Positions 36,901 to 50,055 of a stretch of DNA of 64,000 nucleotides are shown here, one piece after another. The stretch spans positions 48,029,501-48,093,500 of the forward strand of contig NC_068558.1 in assembly GCF_022201045.2 (NCBI RefSeq). The letters run 5' to 3'. Position 1 is the first letter of the stretch. Every line of letters starts with the position of its first letter. The stretch comes from Citrus sinensis. Lineage: Eukaryota; Streptophyta; Magnoliopsida; Sapindales; Rutaceae. Made by a program: the position numbers and the translations under genes. The notes beneath the pieces are model-generated. The model was not told where the DNA came from. It ran no database searches and was given only the letters and a program-made list of their open reading frames with translations.

Positions 36901-39900
36901 ACCAAGGTTTCTAATCAAACCTGTTAATATTTAGTGCATTAGCACCGCCTTCAGGCTGTTCAAGTTCAATGCTTTGAAACAGAGGACCAACTTTCTTGTT
37001 CTCTCTCTCCTGAACCTTCACAACAGCTATGTAGCCACAATATCTTACATTGACAACACCAAGGGTGGCAACATCCTGCAGTCAAAATGTAACGATACGT
37101 TCAACCGTTTATAGATCACCTCAATGACAATTTGGGGAAAAAAAAAGGGATAATAACATCATTAACTCAGCAACTTAATATTGATCTTACATGGGCAGCG
37201 GTATTTTCATCAGCAGTAATCCCTTTCAGTAGGTTTCTTTCGACTAAATTATTTTTATCCACTCCAGTTGCTTGACTTCCATCAATTTTAGTATCCACTT
37301 TGCAGCATGCATTGGAAGCATCTTTCATGATGGCGATCCTCAAACCCCCTATTATCTCAGTATAGAGTATTTTACAGTTACTTGGATAGATTAGCTCGGG
37401 TTTTCCCATCACATGGTGCACAGCTTTGATGGCTCTGAAAATGGCAACATCAACAAATAAGTTGTGAAGAAGGAATGCTTTCCTGTCTCGAATCTGCCTT
37501 TCCTCTGCTGTCTTGCAAGGCATAGATGCAACAAACAAGAACTCATTGGCCCAAGGAATCAAATCACTTTTCCCATCTCTTCCTAGACCACCTCCATTTC
37601 CTCCCCATGCTTCATCTTCTGCAGGAAGAGGAGGGAAAACTGATGGTGACTGTGCTGCGATGGGAGGGATGAGCCATGTGTTCGCTCTGAAGCCATAAGG
37701 AAGATTCCCAAACTGCAAAGGGTTTAAAAGAGGAGGGTTAATAACATGACAAGGGAACTATAAGATTTGGAGAACTATAAAAACGTCTGACTCAAACAGA
37801 TTTCATAGAAAGGTCAGTAAAAAGATGTTTGACCCATTACCCAAAAAAAAAAAGGAAGGGAAAAGAAACTAAAGCTGTGATGATTATTTACCTTATTACG
37901 TTCTGAGAATGCGTTCATGAGCTCATTGTATGCCTGCGAAATGATAGATGAGATATATAACTTCAAATATCCAGCACAGAACCGAACAGTAACACAGAAT
38001 GAACTGAAATTTTACAAATGTACAGCCTATGTACAAAATCTCCATCCAGACAACTTAACCAGTCAAAGTAGGCTAAGGTAAGAAAGTCCAGCACTAGCAT
38101 AAATCTCCATTTCTAAAAGAAACTACATGTGACCACTACTGGCACTGTCTAGATTTGGCAAAACCAAACCACTCTAACAATTCAAATCATTTTGGTGAGG
38201 CAAAAAATATTTGAAAAATCAATTGAATTGCAAAAGATAGTTAATCTATTTTACTGACCAATCTTCTGGTAAATAAAGCACAAGTATGAACATTGTCGAA
38301 CTTGAAGGATAACAATGTAAGAAAAACTAAACCATCAAGGACGCAAGTTGAGCAAGGGGAAAAAGAACTGACATTGTCAAAAGCTCGGCTAAGCTGCCCC
38401 AACAAATCAACAATGTTGTGACAGAGGATCCGCTGCTTTCCTACACTATAAAACCCCTTCCTGCAAGCTTCAACATTAACCATCTTTCCATTACAAAGCT
38501 TCACCTGTGAATAAACCGAAGACCTCAATGAGAAATCTAAAGCAACATTGTAAAGAATAATAAGAATAATGCTATAATTTGAATTTGTCTAGGATGCCTT
38601 TTCGAGGTAAAGTGCTTCGAGTAAAAGCACTATAACTGGCTTCAGGTGTTTTTTTTTTTTTTTTTTTTTTTTTTTTGGGGTACTTGTTCGGAAAGCACTT
38701 GAACCAAAAAGAAAAAAAGAAAAAAAAAAGCAATCTAAGTGTTTTTTTTAACTAGTATCGTCTTACATCAAGGGATAAAAGATGATCATCAGGGGAAATT
38801 TCTTCAACCCGTCGCTTCGGTGCCTTCCTTATAACTGCAACCAACATTCAAAATAATCCACCGCAGTTTAATTACAAATACAAAAATTTAAAATAATCTT
38901 ATATAAAGAGATGCAAGGGAGAGCGAAAAGTACATTGAAGAGGGGGAGTGAGATGAGAAAGTGAGAAGAACTCATAGAAACTGCTGAGCTTAGGGAAAGC
39001 GTGGCTCATCTCTCCATCTCCATCAACCGTCACGTCATTCGATGATTTTGAATTCTTGGATTGCGGTGAAGACGGTGGTTGCGATTGCTTGTCTTTTTCA
39101 TTTTTGGCGGTAGTTTTCTTGGCGCTCTTACTATCAGGCACATTCTTTCCGGCGTCGAATCCGCAAGGGCCGAAGCTCGTCGTACACGCCACAATGTCCA
39201 GGACGCGCCTGACGTGCGCCGCTGCCCCCTCTTCATCGAAGTCCTCTGTTGGATTACACGGAGCAAGAATAACGGTCGAGTATAATCAAACAGGCGTTCC
39301 AAGAAACCGCGGGGTAATCTTGAAGCCAACAAATAATTACCGTCGGTTAAATAAAATTTACCTTCCGTTAGCGAAAGAACGCAGGGCTTCAGTGCTGCCA
39401 CGTCGACCGCATCTTTTAACCGCGGGCCCCTTATCTGCTCAATTTAAAAACTCACAAAATTATTCTATTCTTTTTTTTTTTAGGCAAAACCGACATAAGA
39501 ACTTAAAACGGATAAATATTTTTTTAATTACAGAAATACCCTTACGTATTTCACTCTTATTCCCTTTTGAGCCCAACTAAATTTAAACAGGTTACCGTTA
39601 CGTATCAAGTTTTTTTGTTAAAATGAAATACACTTACAGTAAAATTTACAAAGAAAAATGGGAAAAATGGAATAGTTTCTCAAAATTTGCGAACTTTTTA
39701 CCTCGTGAGATAATGAAAAATTGGTGATAGAGCAAGTTTCTGTGTTCACAGAGAGCAGCCGACGAACATCTATAATCCTGTCCGTTGATATTCCCTGTTG
39801 ACAAACATTATCTTATAGGGTTAAGTCATATCTTTGGCTAGAAAATTAACAAATTTTATAATTACAATGACGCGACTATCTCACACGTAAAAAGCGTAAA

Positions 39901-40588
39901 TTTAATTTACTAGTGAAATGAAAACGGATAGTTGTGTTTGCTATTGCTTGTATCAAAAATTCAGTCTCTAACAACAAACTCGAGATTCGAGTTCAGCTAA
40001 TACAACTAATGGGGAAATTTGTTTAATATCATAATCGTAGCGTAGATTTCTTTTTTCTAAAAAAAAGGCATTTGCAATAAATATATGTGTATAGACACAC
40101 ACACACACACACACACACAGAGTCACACACAGACACACACACACAAAAAAAAAGCGCAAAGAGAGGAAAGATGCCCAAGAAAACAAAAGAGTGTGGACGC
40201 GCAAGCAACACCATCACAGAGTTGGTGCCGCTGACTTGTAACAGCAGCGAGAAAAATAAATATATTGACAATTAATTCAAGCTGAATATTCGCCCACGCA
40301 GAGTGGCTGGTTTCAACATGTACAAGTTTAATGAACTTAACCAAGGAGCACCAACACCAAACCTTTAAAATAACTCGAGTATCATCGGGAAGGTTTACGG
40401 TGATGTCCAGAACAACCGGAAGAACTGCAGAAACATAATCAATTTTATCAACACGTAGCTGATTATATAGTAAGCAAGAAGTTGACAAAGAACAACGTAT
40501 TATTTAAAATGAATTGAGGATATATACCCTTCTCTTCTTTCTTCTTCTTCTCGTTTTTGGCCTTGCCGCGACTGTTCCTTGGAGCCAT
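27998..40588 (-). CDS. TSS: CLU-family protein TSS / REDUCED CHLOROPLAST COVERAGE-like
   Basis: Twenty-three exons: 40588-40528, 40424-40363, 39794-39702, 39434-39362, 39245-38934, 38834-38767, 38504-38373, 37933-37892, 37712-37191, 37075-36921, 36302-35747, 35659-35597, 35454-35353, 34634-34317, 33880-33788, 33679-33578, 33055-32951, 32719-32586, 32015-31832, 31465-31334, 30923-30811, 30661-30571, 30151-27998. All frames join, giving 1888 residues. Start [20 protein letters not shown] is typical of the REC1-3/TSS subfamily. Order: ubiquitin-like N-terminal domain (about 20-110), linker, CLU domain (about 280-560, from [17 protein letters not shown]), charged linker, then TPRs (about 915-1080, e.g. 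[32 protein letters not shown]). Exon 23 holds a 717-residue Ser/Pro-rich, probably disordered tail ([20 protein letters not shown]). Cytosolic CLU proteins bind RNA; plant REC members control the chloroplast share of cell volume. Confidence 0.95.
31263..31300. repeat. Poly-C/poly-A tract in TSS intron 20
   Basis: Around 17 C followed by CGCC and around 18 A, 34 bases from the donor of exon 20 on the minus strand (poly-T then poly-G in the transcript). Lengths in such tracts are unreliable in assemblies. Confidence 0.85.
38650..38678. repeat. Poly-T tract in TSS intron 6
   Basis: About 27 consecutive T on the plus strand (poly-A in the transcript). A low-complexity intronic feature, with A-rich sequence nearby at 38706-38730. 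Confidence 0.9.
40095..40152. repeat. CA microsatellite in TSS intron 2
   Basis: Interrupted runs of CA (two blocks separated by GAGTCA) and a short poly-A. Frames read through this block give cysteine/valine strings that are not genes. Confidence 0.9.
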
Positions 40589-41160
40589 TTTCTACCTCTG
40601 CTAGCTTGACTGAGCTGAAACTATAAGCTCTTATCTGTTTAAGTTAACTTATTTCAAGAAATAGGATGAAACAGAACCGTATGCATTGACCAAAATAGAG
40701 AGTAACAATGATTAATAAAAAGCACGCATGTGTTCGCATACAATAGCAAGTGCCAATAAATAAACTTGACCTATGAATCTATCAGAGTTCAGAAATTAAT
40801 CGATATCAATTAAAGTAGACATTAATTAACCGAAAACAATTACCAAGCAGCGGAAGAGAGAAGTACGTACGGGAATTTAATGCAGTTTGCAGTAGAGAAA
40901 CCGACGGCTGCAGCAATAAGAATTAATACACCGTATATAAGGTATAAAAAGAGTATTAAGTAAATAACGAAGCTCAGGGAGCTGCAAGAATGGTGGGTTT
41001 TGAGTACGAGAAAGCTAAGTGGAGAATAATGAAGCGTGCTTAAGCATAAAAGAGATATGAAACCAAACGAAATGAAGGTCTCATCCACATCCAATTGAAG
41101 AAAACGGTGTGAGAGAGAGAGAGAGAGAGAGAGAGATTGAGAAAGAGAGGGGTGGGTGGG
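40589..41160 (-). promoter_or_regulatory. TSS 5' flank and probable promoter
   Basis: Upstream of the TSS start codon. A GA microsatellite (41112-41137) lies about 530 bases upstream of the ATG and appears as CT repeats on the coding strand, a common feature of plant 5' leaders and core promoters. A 5' untranslated exon is possible but cannot be shown. Confidence 0.4.
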
Positions 41161-42673
41161 TACTAGGCCCAGCGGGTATGATAAGAAAGGAAGGGCGGAG
41201 ATTTAACAGTCAGATGATATATGGCATTTTATGCCAGTTTCTGGCTAGATATATATATATACACCCACACACACACACACACACACCGTTTTCCTTTTTT
41301 TTTTTTATTGTTATAAAATTTCGATATATATTAAAAAAAATTAGTGAAAGTGATATAAATAAAATTCTAGAATTCAAAAGGCAGCTAGGGAAAAAAGAAA
41401 AAAATAAAAGAATGAAATTATCTGCACAAGGTAGTCAGCTTTAAGAAATGGTTCTGTTGGTGTTGCACTTGCAGATGAGCCAAAATCTCAGCCTCTGAAG
41501 TCTTGAGTATTACTTTCATAATAAATTGTTTCATTTGTGATATGTCAAAACAAGCAAACCCACATTGCTGTAATTCATTTTGCATAATTATCATATGGAC
41601 ATAGTATCTATATAGAACGTGATTAATAAAAATGCACCAAAAAGACCGAAAAAGATGTGCAGTAAATTTATATATATAAAAAAAAAAAAACTGAATTCCA
41701 GATTTACCATTTAGTTTATATGTTGTAACCAAAATCAGAAATAAATTTGGTATTTCTGCATTACCGTATCCGCTCATTAGTAGCTGATTTGAGACACTGC
41801 AATTTTCTTTTCAGTGTTGATTAAAATGCAGTGCAAGCTGCTGATTTTTTTTTTTTTTTTTTTTGTGGGTAAGTTGTGTACGTTCTCCCTTACCAAGATG
41901 GCAAAACTTGTTCACTATTATGTGATTATGTCATCAATCATTCAATCTGCAGCGCTTGAGAATCACTGATATCGCATTGCAGTGACCATTCTACAAGAAT
42001 AGTGTTAACCACATCCTATTTTCTTCATCAATCTCACAGCTGCGAAAAATGAATTCCTTTTTTTTTTTTGGTTCTTTAATCCTCATGCAGGAAACAATTA
42101 AATGACCATAATTCCAAGTTTTTCAATTGACTTGTATGTGTAGCTAGCCGTGTTCCATGTGGGTGGATAACCCACCACCATGTCCATGTTGCTCCAAATT
42201 GATATTCAATGGCTAAGTTGACACGCACCTTTCATTTTTCTGGCTTCTTCTATCAAATTACCAAATTGTTGTAGTATTTTCTTTCCATCGATATTCTTCA
42301 CATAATTTGTCCATTGTGTACTTTTTTTTCATTTTGAGTAATTGACCGTTGCGTACTTATTCTAAAGAATGGACGGAAAATTAATTATTTTGTCTTAATC
42401 GATTTAGCTAATCGAAGTTCGGTGACTCCGATTGATTAATTCTGCTGTTGCGTGACAAAATGCTCTACATTTCTTTCCATAATTAATTGTCAAATAATTT
42501 ACTTGGTTCATAGTTTTTTCACAATATTATAGTACTGTCTATGAAATACGTAACTGTTTCTCTCTTTTATGTCAATGCATACCAACAAAAATGTCAATGT
42601 AATAGTTTTCATTATTATTTTTTTCCTATCAAATATCCAGTATCACACATTTTTTGATTGCCTAATCAATTAA
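41161..42673. other. Gene-poor spacer
   Basis: AT-rich sequence with TA and CA microsatellites (41250-41286) and poly-T runs (41847-41864). No exon-like frame with splice support and no RNA gene recognised. Confidence 0.5.
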
Positions 42674-42946
42674 GAGTGTGTTTGGAACTGAAGTTGAACA
42701 ATTGTAATTTAACTACAGTATTAAAGTGTTTGGTAAACACTTGTTGTTGTACCTTAGAAACTATTTTAATAAGGTTTTTCACTTGTATAATAGAAAATCT
42801 ATTATATTTTTAATAATTTTGTAAAATTATTTTTTTAAAATGTATATTTACTACAAATTATTAATTTTTGTTTCAAAGTTATAATTTTTTTTTTTCCACA
42901 GCAGCTGTAGCTTTTAAAATATAGTATCTCAATCCCAAACAGAACT
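42674..42946. mobile_element. Tourist/Harbinger-type MITE
   Basis: 273 bases flanked by the TAA duplication (42671-42673 and 42947-42949). Ends are GAGTGTGTTTGG and the complement of AGTTCTGTTTGG. It shares CAGCTGTAGCTTTTAAAA-like sequence with the MITE in DRP1 intron 13, placing both in one family in opposite orientation. Non-coding. Confidence 0.7.
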
Positions 42947-42949
42947 TAA

Positions 42950-44049
42950 GTCATACAAGACCACAAGAGAAAGTGGTTCCTTGTTAATGCGACATGTCGC
43001 ATACTACCACTAAGGGTGGTTAGTTAGTAATATTGTAACTTTTAAAATATTCATTGATAATTGTGATGAGAATTAGTTAAACATTCAGTAAAATTTATTT
43101 TTAAAAGTGTTGCGAATTTTAAAAATAGCCATATATATTATAAAAATTTTATTGTTAAATTACTGCAAGAGTGTAAATGATTGAATTAAAATAATGTTGA
43201 ATAAAATTTATGTACACATTTATAAATATGTATATAAAATATTTTTATTATATATATACATAAAATAATAATTGATAACTAAAATAAATATTATATATTA
43301 TTAATAATATTTTTTATTTTGTTATCTCAATATAATTGGTAATAATAATAATGATCTCTTTAAAATTATTAATTTTATTTTCTAATTAATAATGATAATT
43401 TTATATTTTTATAATATGTATGAGGATATATATAAAATTGTATTAAATATAAAACTGATTTTTAAAATCAGGTTTTGAAAAACGACTCATTCTTTGCTTT
43501 TCAAAATTTGCTATAGAATGAGGCAATTAGTTTAGAACATCACATGCCTGCCAATATGACATTTTTGTTAGAATAAACTTAGTCACGATATTATTATACA
43601 TAATCAAAATAAACTTTAATGTATTAGACATCATTAATGCTACAATGATCAACCGGACTTGTTTGTGGATTGCTTGATTAAGGTATGGAGCCTTACTTAT
43701 CTCTACTTTTTCTTTTTTTCTTTTTTTTTGGTTTTTCGAATGTCTATAAAATACAATGATACCATAGTAGAAGATAGTTTATGCAATTATGCTCCTCCCA
43801 TTATATTAAGGGAAAAATTGCACTTAAAAGAGAAAGAACGCTTTTCATGTGAGTTTACCATCCAGTTAAGAAACAAGGTTGGGTTCTCCTGTCTCTTTAT
43901 TTGCCATTCGCAAGTTTTAATTGCATTCAGATCAATAAAGAATCATGACACAAAAACCTTTTTTTTTTTAAAAAAAAAGAAGCTATAATTGAAATTATTA
44001 ATTAAATGTTGATTTTTTTTACACCATGTATTTATGTAAAAGACACTTA
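42950..44049. other. AT-rich spacer
   Basis: Very AT-rich between 43060 and 43460. A 109-codon frame at 43659-43988 consists largely of Phe- and Lys-rich low-complexity ends and has no recognisable domain, so I do not call it a gene. Confidence 0.45.
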
Positions 44050-44874
44050 TGCTGTGTTTATTTTCTGGAGTGGGAGTGAGGAGTACGGATTCCTCCCACT
44101 CCAGTGTTTACTTCACTAAATTTGGGAGGAATTGGGAATCCCGCTCCGTGGGTCTCACCTATTTTTAGCGTGGGGAGTGGGAGTGGAAATAAAATAAAAT
44201 AAATAATATTATATTTATTTGAATAATATTATTATATTTAACTAAATAATAATTTGCATTGATTCTAAGTTAAAATTATTTAAAAATAATATTATTATAT
44301 TAATCGAGTAGTAATAAATATAAGATTAATATATTTATTTTAAAACTAACAGTACTATATTTATTTACTATTAATAATAATACATAATTGATTCTAAGAA
44401 AATATTAATTTTGTACTAAATAATATTATATTATTATTTTATATAATAATAAATTTAATATAATTATATTAAATAAAATAAAATAATGTTTCATTTTATA
44501 TTAAAATTAAAATTAATAAAAAATTGTGATGTTCATAATTAAGAATATTAATAATTATTATAAATTTACAAATATAATAAAATAAATATTTATTCAATAA
44601 ATATTTATTCATTAAATATATTTTTTATTAGCTTTGTAATTAAAAATTATAATTCTTTAAATAAAGATAAAATTATAATTTGAAACTATTTACTCACAAT
44701 CCAAAACAAAGTAAACACATAAATTAGATTCTGATTTCCATTCCATGCTTCCATTCCAGTGTAAGTAAACAACCTACTTCCACTCTCACTCTACACTCCC
44801 AATCCTAAGATTCCCACTCCTAAAATTCTCACTTCTCAAGATTCCCACTCTAATTTAAAAAATAATCAGTACCT
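44050..44874. mobile_element. MITE-like element, copy 1
   Basis: The left end reads TGCTGTGTTTATTTTCTGGA then GTGGGAGTGAGG, after a TTA that may be the target duplication. The right end, complemented, reads GGTACTGATTATTTTTTAAA then AGAGTGGGAATC, an imperfect inverted match. GC-richer ends surround an AT-rich non-coding middle. The same ends recur inverted at 46050-46572. Confidence 0.5.
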
Positions 44875-45020
44875 TTGGTAGTGGAGGAAATCATTGAACA
44901 TAAATTAACATAAATGCAAGTAGTCCGTATTACAAGAGATATTATTTTCTAGCTACCCAACAAATTAACAAGCAACAAGCGTTACAAGCATAGCAGAGCT
45001 CCCTTAATGCGCAAACGTAT

Positions 45021-45046
45021 ATGGAGCGGCCGCTCCGCGGCTCCAT
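45021..45046. repeat. GC-rich nested palindrome
   Basis: ATGGAGC and GCTCCAT enclose a GC core, and inside lies the perfect 14-base palindrome GGAGCGGCCGCTCC containing a NotI site. This is an isolated GC island in AT-rich DNA. Confidence 0.85.
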
Positions 45047-46049
45047 TATCAGATTATCTCCATCAAATCAGAGTGTCAATAAAAATGTGTGCCTTCTTTT
45101 GTTTTTTTTCCTGCTTTAGGTAGCATAGAAAGAAAAGAGACATTAATCAACTGGCGGAGGCCACTTATGACATGGGATTGAGGGACCAATTCAAGCACTG
45201 AACTGAAATTGAGTGGGGCGGCAATAGATTGTGTTTTAATTTTGTTTATAAGGACACCATTTTTGTTAAATTACTAGATGTTTTTGGTTATGTGTAAAAC
45301 CTTTTTCTCTATTGGTAGTGTTGCTCAAGTGTCGTCCACATGCCATTAATTAGTCTTACTTTTTACATGTAAATATATTTTGGAAACAGAAAGTTGTATC
45401 TAATTTTAAGCAGAGGGAAATGGGATTGGTCAAAATATGCCAATCAAATTACTGTAATTTTGTCGAAAGGCCAATGAAAGAACCCCGAACGATTAGCCAA
45501 TCAGAAAGTAAATAAAAGCCACAAGCCGTTTCGTCATGGGATGGGAGTGGCATTTCATGATCAAGATTGAAACCAAATACACTCCATTTTGTCTCTTGAC
45601 TAACTTTTCTGAAAGCATCTGATTGTAGCATACCAGTGTTTATGAATATGATGCGCATTAATTTTCTTTTGATTCCAAATTCACCAATTTTTGTGGCAAT
45701 TTACGATCAGATAAGTTAGTCAGGAATGACGATATCTGAACAAGACAGTACCTAGACGGCAGCCAATGCGATATCATTGTGCAGAGAATAATGAGTCGTT
45801 TTGATACACTGCTTGTACCACTGCGCACTGTTCCTGTCGTCATCTTGTTACGGTGTCAACCCCCTTGTTTGAATTATCATTACTCAATGGCAATGACTGC
45901 ATCATCCAAATGAAGATTCAACTTTTGGCAATGGTCAATGAATTAATTACAACCGTCCAAATCACAACGTAAAAACAGTTACCCAGAGAATTGATAAGGT
46001 ATATCTTTTACTATTTTAAGATAGTGATTACATTTTGAATTAAAGTAGA

Positions 46050-46572
46050 AATACTGAGAAGTGGAGATTTTGGAATTAAGAGTATAGAGTGAGAGTAACT
46101 TGATTAATTATACTGAAATGGGAATATTTTCTTAGAATAAACTATTTATTATTATCAATTATTAATATTAAATAAATAAAATACTATTATTTTTAAATAA
46201 ATAAAATACTATTATTTTTAAATAAATATAATAATATTATATTTTCAAATAATAATATTATATTTAAATAAATTTAATATTATTATTTTTAACAAATGTA
46301 CTTTATAAAATAATATAATAATATAAATTAAATAAATATGATATTATTTATTTTATTTTATTAAATATAATTATATTAAATCTAATAAAAAAAGAAGTAA
46401 AAAAAAGAGATCGGAGTGGACTCCCCCTATGGAAGTGAGAATCTCACTCTCCACTCCAAAAAGAGATAGGGCCCACGGAGTGAGATTCCCACTCCTCCCT
46501 TAAAATATGTAAATAAACACTGAATTGAGAAGAATCAACACTCCTCACTCTCACTCAAGTACATAAATATAG
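46050..46572. mobile_element. MITE-like element, copy 2 (inverted relative to copy 1)
   Basis: Its left end (GAGAAGTGGAGATTTTGGAA, TAGAGTGAGAGT) matches the complement of the right end of copy 1. Its right end (ACTCCTCACTCTCACTCAAG through TATAGCA, followed by TAA) matches the complement of the left end of copy 1. It is shorter because the AT-rich middle differs. Confidence 0.5.
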
Positions 46573-46589
46573 CATAAATGTAAAATCAT

Positions 46590-48670
46590 CCATACTTGTA
46601 TTACGAGAAAAGAGGGAGCTTGAGCCTTGAGCAATAAACAGTTTCACCTAATGATTGTCAAAATGTAACTAAAATAATAATATAGGACATACCGTATTAT
46701 GTGCAGCACCAAAACTTTTGATAGACAATTCCATACATGCACCGCATTTTCATATGCTATTTACTAAAGCATATGCTAATACTTAGCTTCAGACCTCAGG
46801 TAAAGGTGCAAACCAACACGAGCCTCAACAAAACAAATAACAAATTATGCCATGAAATCAGCTCCATCCGCGTAGAAAGTGCACTGACTTCAGTAAACTA
46901 GTTCAACAATAGATTCTGCAGATTAAATTCTTCTTGAGCTAATTAATGGTCATTGATAAATCTGCCAATATTGTTGTGATATAAAGGCAAGCACAAAAGG
47001 AATAAACAGCCAGGCAGCTAATAGATATGTTAACAAATGATGGTGCAAACCAACAAAGTAAATCAAACTATAAGCCCCACATGTATAAGTCACTATATGG
47101 TGCTGTGTAACTTTAACTGCTGCATGGTTAATCCATCTTAAAAGACTGTCTCACTACAATCAGACTGCAAGAGAAAGCGAAATGATAATCTCTGTAGTGG
47201 TTCTTGAAGGATTTCTATGTGTCCCTGGCCACATTGACATTGTAATTTAATAAGAAACTAGCTCACAAGTTTTTCTAAATTTCCTAATCTCATGCTTTCT
47301 GAGCAATGCAAAAAAAGGGCCCCAAAGTAGTAACCACACAGGCCATCAATGACAGTCTTCTCCAAGGTTTTAATTCTATGCATATGCTATTATCCAAAAG
47401 GTTAATAATTCAATGATCAAGCATATGTTGAGAGTACAACCATGGTGAATAACAAAGAAATGCACAGGGAAGAGGTTTCTCGACAAGTATAAATGTTTCT
47501 TCCCAAGGATGTAAATGTCTTGGCTTAACAGAAATGCAGACCCAGAAGAAGAGCTTTCTCATCGTTGAATATAAATCATTGGCCAAGACGCGAAAAACCT
47601 CATCTTGAAAATGAAAATCCACAACAAACAATAAACTTCTCATTATGGTCAAAGCTACTACCAAGCCATATAAATATGATACAATGAAACAACTGTTAGC
47701 ATATGGCTTAAATAACATGTGCATAAGTGCATTACAAGACAAACCATGTATAAAACCTTTGCAATTTTAATCTAGCTCTATATAACATATGCTGAAAGAA
47801 GAGTTGTCTTTAAATAGAATGTAAATGTACCAACTGAAAATGCAGCAAATAGCGAAATGGGAAAAGATTCCTACCACCAAATCAAATATCAACATTAATT
47901 CTTCATTTCATTTGAGGAAACACACACACACATTTACATATAAATATGTCAAAAAGTAATGAACACAAGAATGATTGGGAAAAAGAAATAGATAAAGCTA
48001 GCAAACAAAAGAGTGCAAGAGGATCAGCAAGAAAATTTGATCAATGCAAGAAGTGCGTTGGCAGCTGACAGACGTGTAAAGTATGGGAAAAACAAAACAA
48101 TGTTGGGAGAAGTCTAGGCTGGCAATCAATGCTAGAACGCAACCCACGCCTTTTTATTTCAACCCAAATGCCACCCATAAAGCATGGTGCAATCGTTGTA
48201 GGAGAGGTTGCGAAAGTCACAATGCAGTATCTCAAACAAGGACATGGGGCCCTCTCCATCTTAGGCCATAACTTCACATCATCAGTACCAACAAATACAT
48301 GAACTTCTTGCTCAGACCTTTTACTTTGCCATCATATCCATTTTAACCGAAATTCAAATTTCTCTTTAATGTTGAGTATAAGGATATGGAACTAAATAAT
48401 GTAATAGCAGTCGAATCCAAGTTTAAATTCTTTATTGTTTTGAACTGACCTGATAAAGCATAGCGTCACTTACCAATTGTGACTGAACTAGAATGGATTT
48501 GCCGTCAACATCTCAGAACTAGAAACGGACGCGCTCGACAGTCGGTCTAGCCACTTCCCAGCTGTGACTACTGTTCAGCGAGAGCCGTCATTGCACAAAA
48601 TTAGGGTTTGAGCCACTCATAGCCTGTCTGCGGCTAAATTTAACCAAGTGTGAGAAACGATGTGTACTTC
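46590..48670 (-). ncRNA. Possible spliced non-coding or unrecognised transcript
   Basis: On the minus strand, CAAACCCTAATTTTG near 48600 resembles plant 5' leaders. Only short upstream frames follow, and then a strong donor ATTG|GTAAGTG lies at 48474/48473. The area 48280-48040 is GC-richer and holds a 78-codon frame with no family match. 46600-48000 is moderately balanced in base composition, like a 3' region. No protein is recognisable, so a long non-coding transcript or a decayed gene are both possible. Confidence 0.25.
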
Positions 48671-50055
48671 AATGAGCTCTTGGGCTGAAATAGTGGTTTA
48701 GACTTTAGACACAAGCTGGGCAGTATCCGCTTCCGAATCGAACCGACACCGATGGGTTCTAAATAATATAAACTGAAATTTAAAACAGAACCCGAATTCG
48801 ATTTAGTTTGGCAAAAACAAAATCGAGCCCAAACCTTAGAGGATGCTTTTTACAATTCTCGAAATTTATAGTAAAACTGTTTTTTTAATTAAAATTATAT
48901 AAATATTTTAATATAAATTAATTTATTGGAAATTTAATTAAACAAAAATAAATGATTCTTTTACCAATTTTTTCACATTCATTTTATTTTATAATTTATA
49001 TTTATATTTATAATTTTAATTAAAAATATTTTTAAATAAAATATAAGAGTTTAGAGTTATAAAGATAGAAATTATATAATAAAAGAACAAATTAAAGATA
49101 AATTTACTATTTTATGATTTATTTATAATTTTTAAACAAATATTTTTAATTAATTTTTTATGAGAATATGGTTAATTTTAATATATGGATTTATATTTTA
49201 TAGCTTATTTAATCTTTATAAATTCTACTAAAAAAAATCAAACAACAACTAAAATTTTGATAAGAGTTTATAAGAGCAAATAAACATTTATGACCATTAA
49301 ATAAGCCATAGTAAACAAGTACTAAAGATGAAAGTAATACTTAGGAATATTCTACCATGTCATGATTAAAATTCCAGTATCAATGCTGTGATAAATATAA
49401 ATTTTGTAAATTACTAATAAATGAAAAGTAAAACAATCAATTAATGCAAGAGTGGTAATTTGGCGTTTTCAAATTACAAACAAAATAAACATTTAAAAAA
49501 CATGAAACTTGTATATCATTATTAAACTTTAATTTAAAAATAGTTTATTTATTTAATTTATTTAAGCAACAAAAATAACTCACCAATTGAAAACAAAAAT
49601 TTTGTACTGAAAACAATTGGAATAAGTCTTATTAAATTGGTTCAACCATAAATTTTATATTCACACTAGGATATTTATAATCTTTTTTTTTTCATTTTCT
49701 ATCGTAGTATTTGTTTATCATACAAGTTAATTAAGTAAAAGTATTATTTTTTGATGTGGGTCAAGCCAAAATAAAATAAAAAGACATTATATTACTAGAC
49801 ATATATAAAATATCAATAAATTTGGATCTAATTTTTAGTTTTATAAATATTTTATGTAGTTTCAAATTTTGCTTCTTATTTATTCTAAAACTCATTTGGG
49901 ATTGCCATTTAAGAGATTTAGAATGATGCAAAATCAATTATCTTACAAATAGTTTTGAAAAATATAAATCAAATTTTAATTTTTAGAGTAAGTTTTATCC
50001 TTAATAAAATTTCACATATATCATCACATGTATTACATAAACCTAAATTTATTAT
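48671..50055. other. AT-rich spacer
   Basis: Apart from a short GC-richer stretch at 48720-48840 with CGAACCGACACCG-type words (distantly like the ends of the hAT-type element), this interval is highly AT-rich with stops in all frames. No gene recognised. Confidence 0.5.

Noticed and set aside
40087..40275. His/Thr-rich and Cys/Val-rich frames
   Set aside because: Products of the CA microsatellite in TSS intron 2.
43659..43988. 109-codon + strand frame
   Set aside because: Phe-rich and Lys-rich ends come from poly-T and poly-A tracts; no domain and no splice partner.
48720..48840. Second hAT-type element
   Set aside because: Only loose CGAACCGA-type similarity; no terminal repeats or target duplication found.
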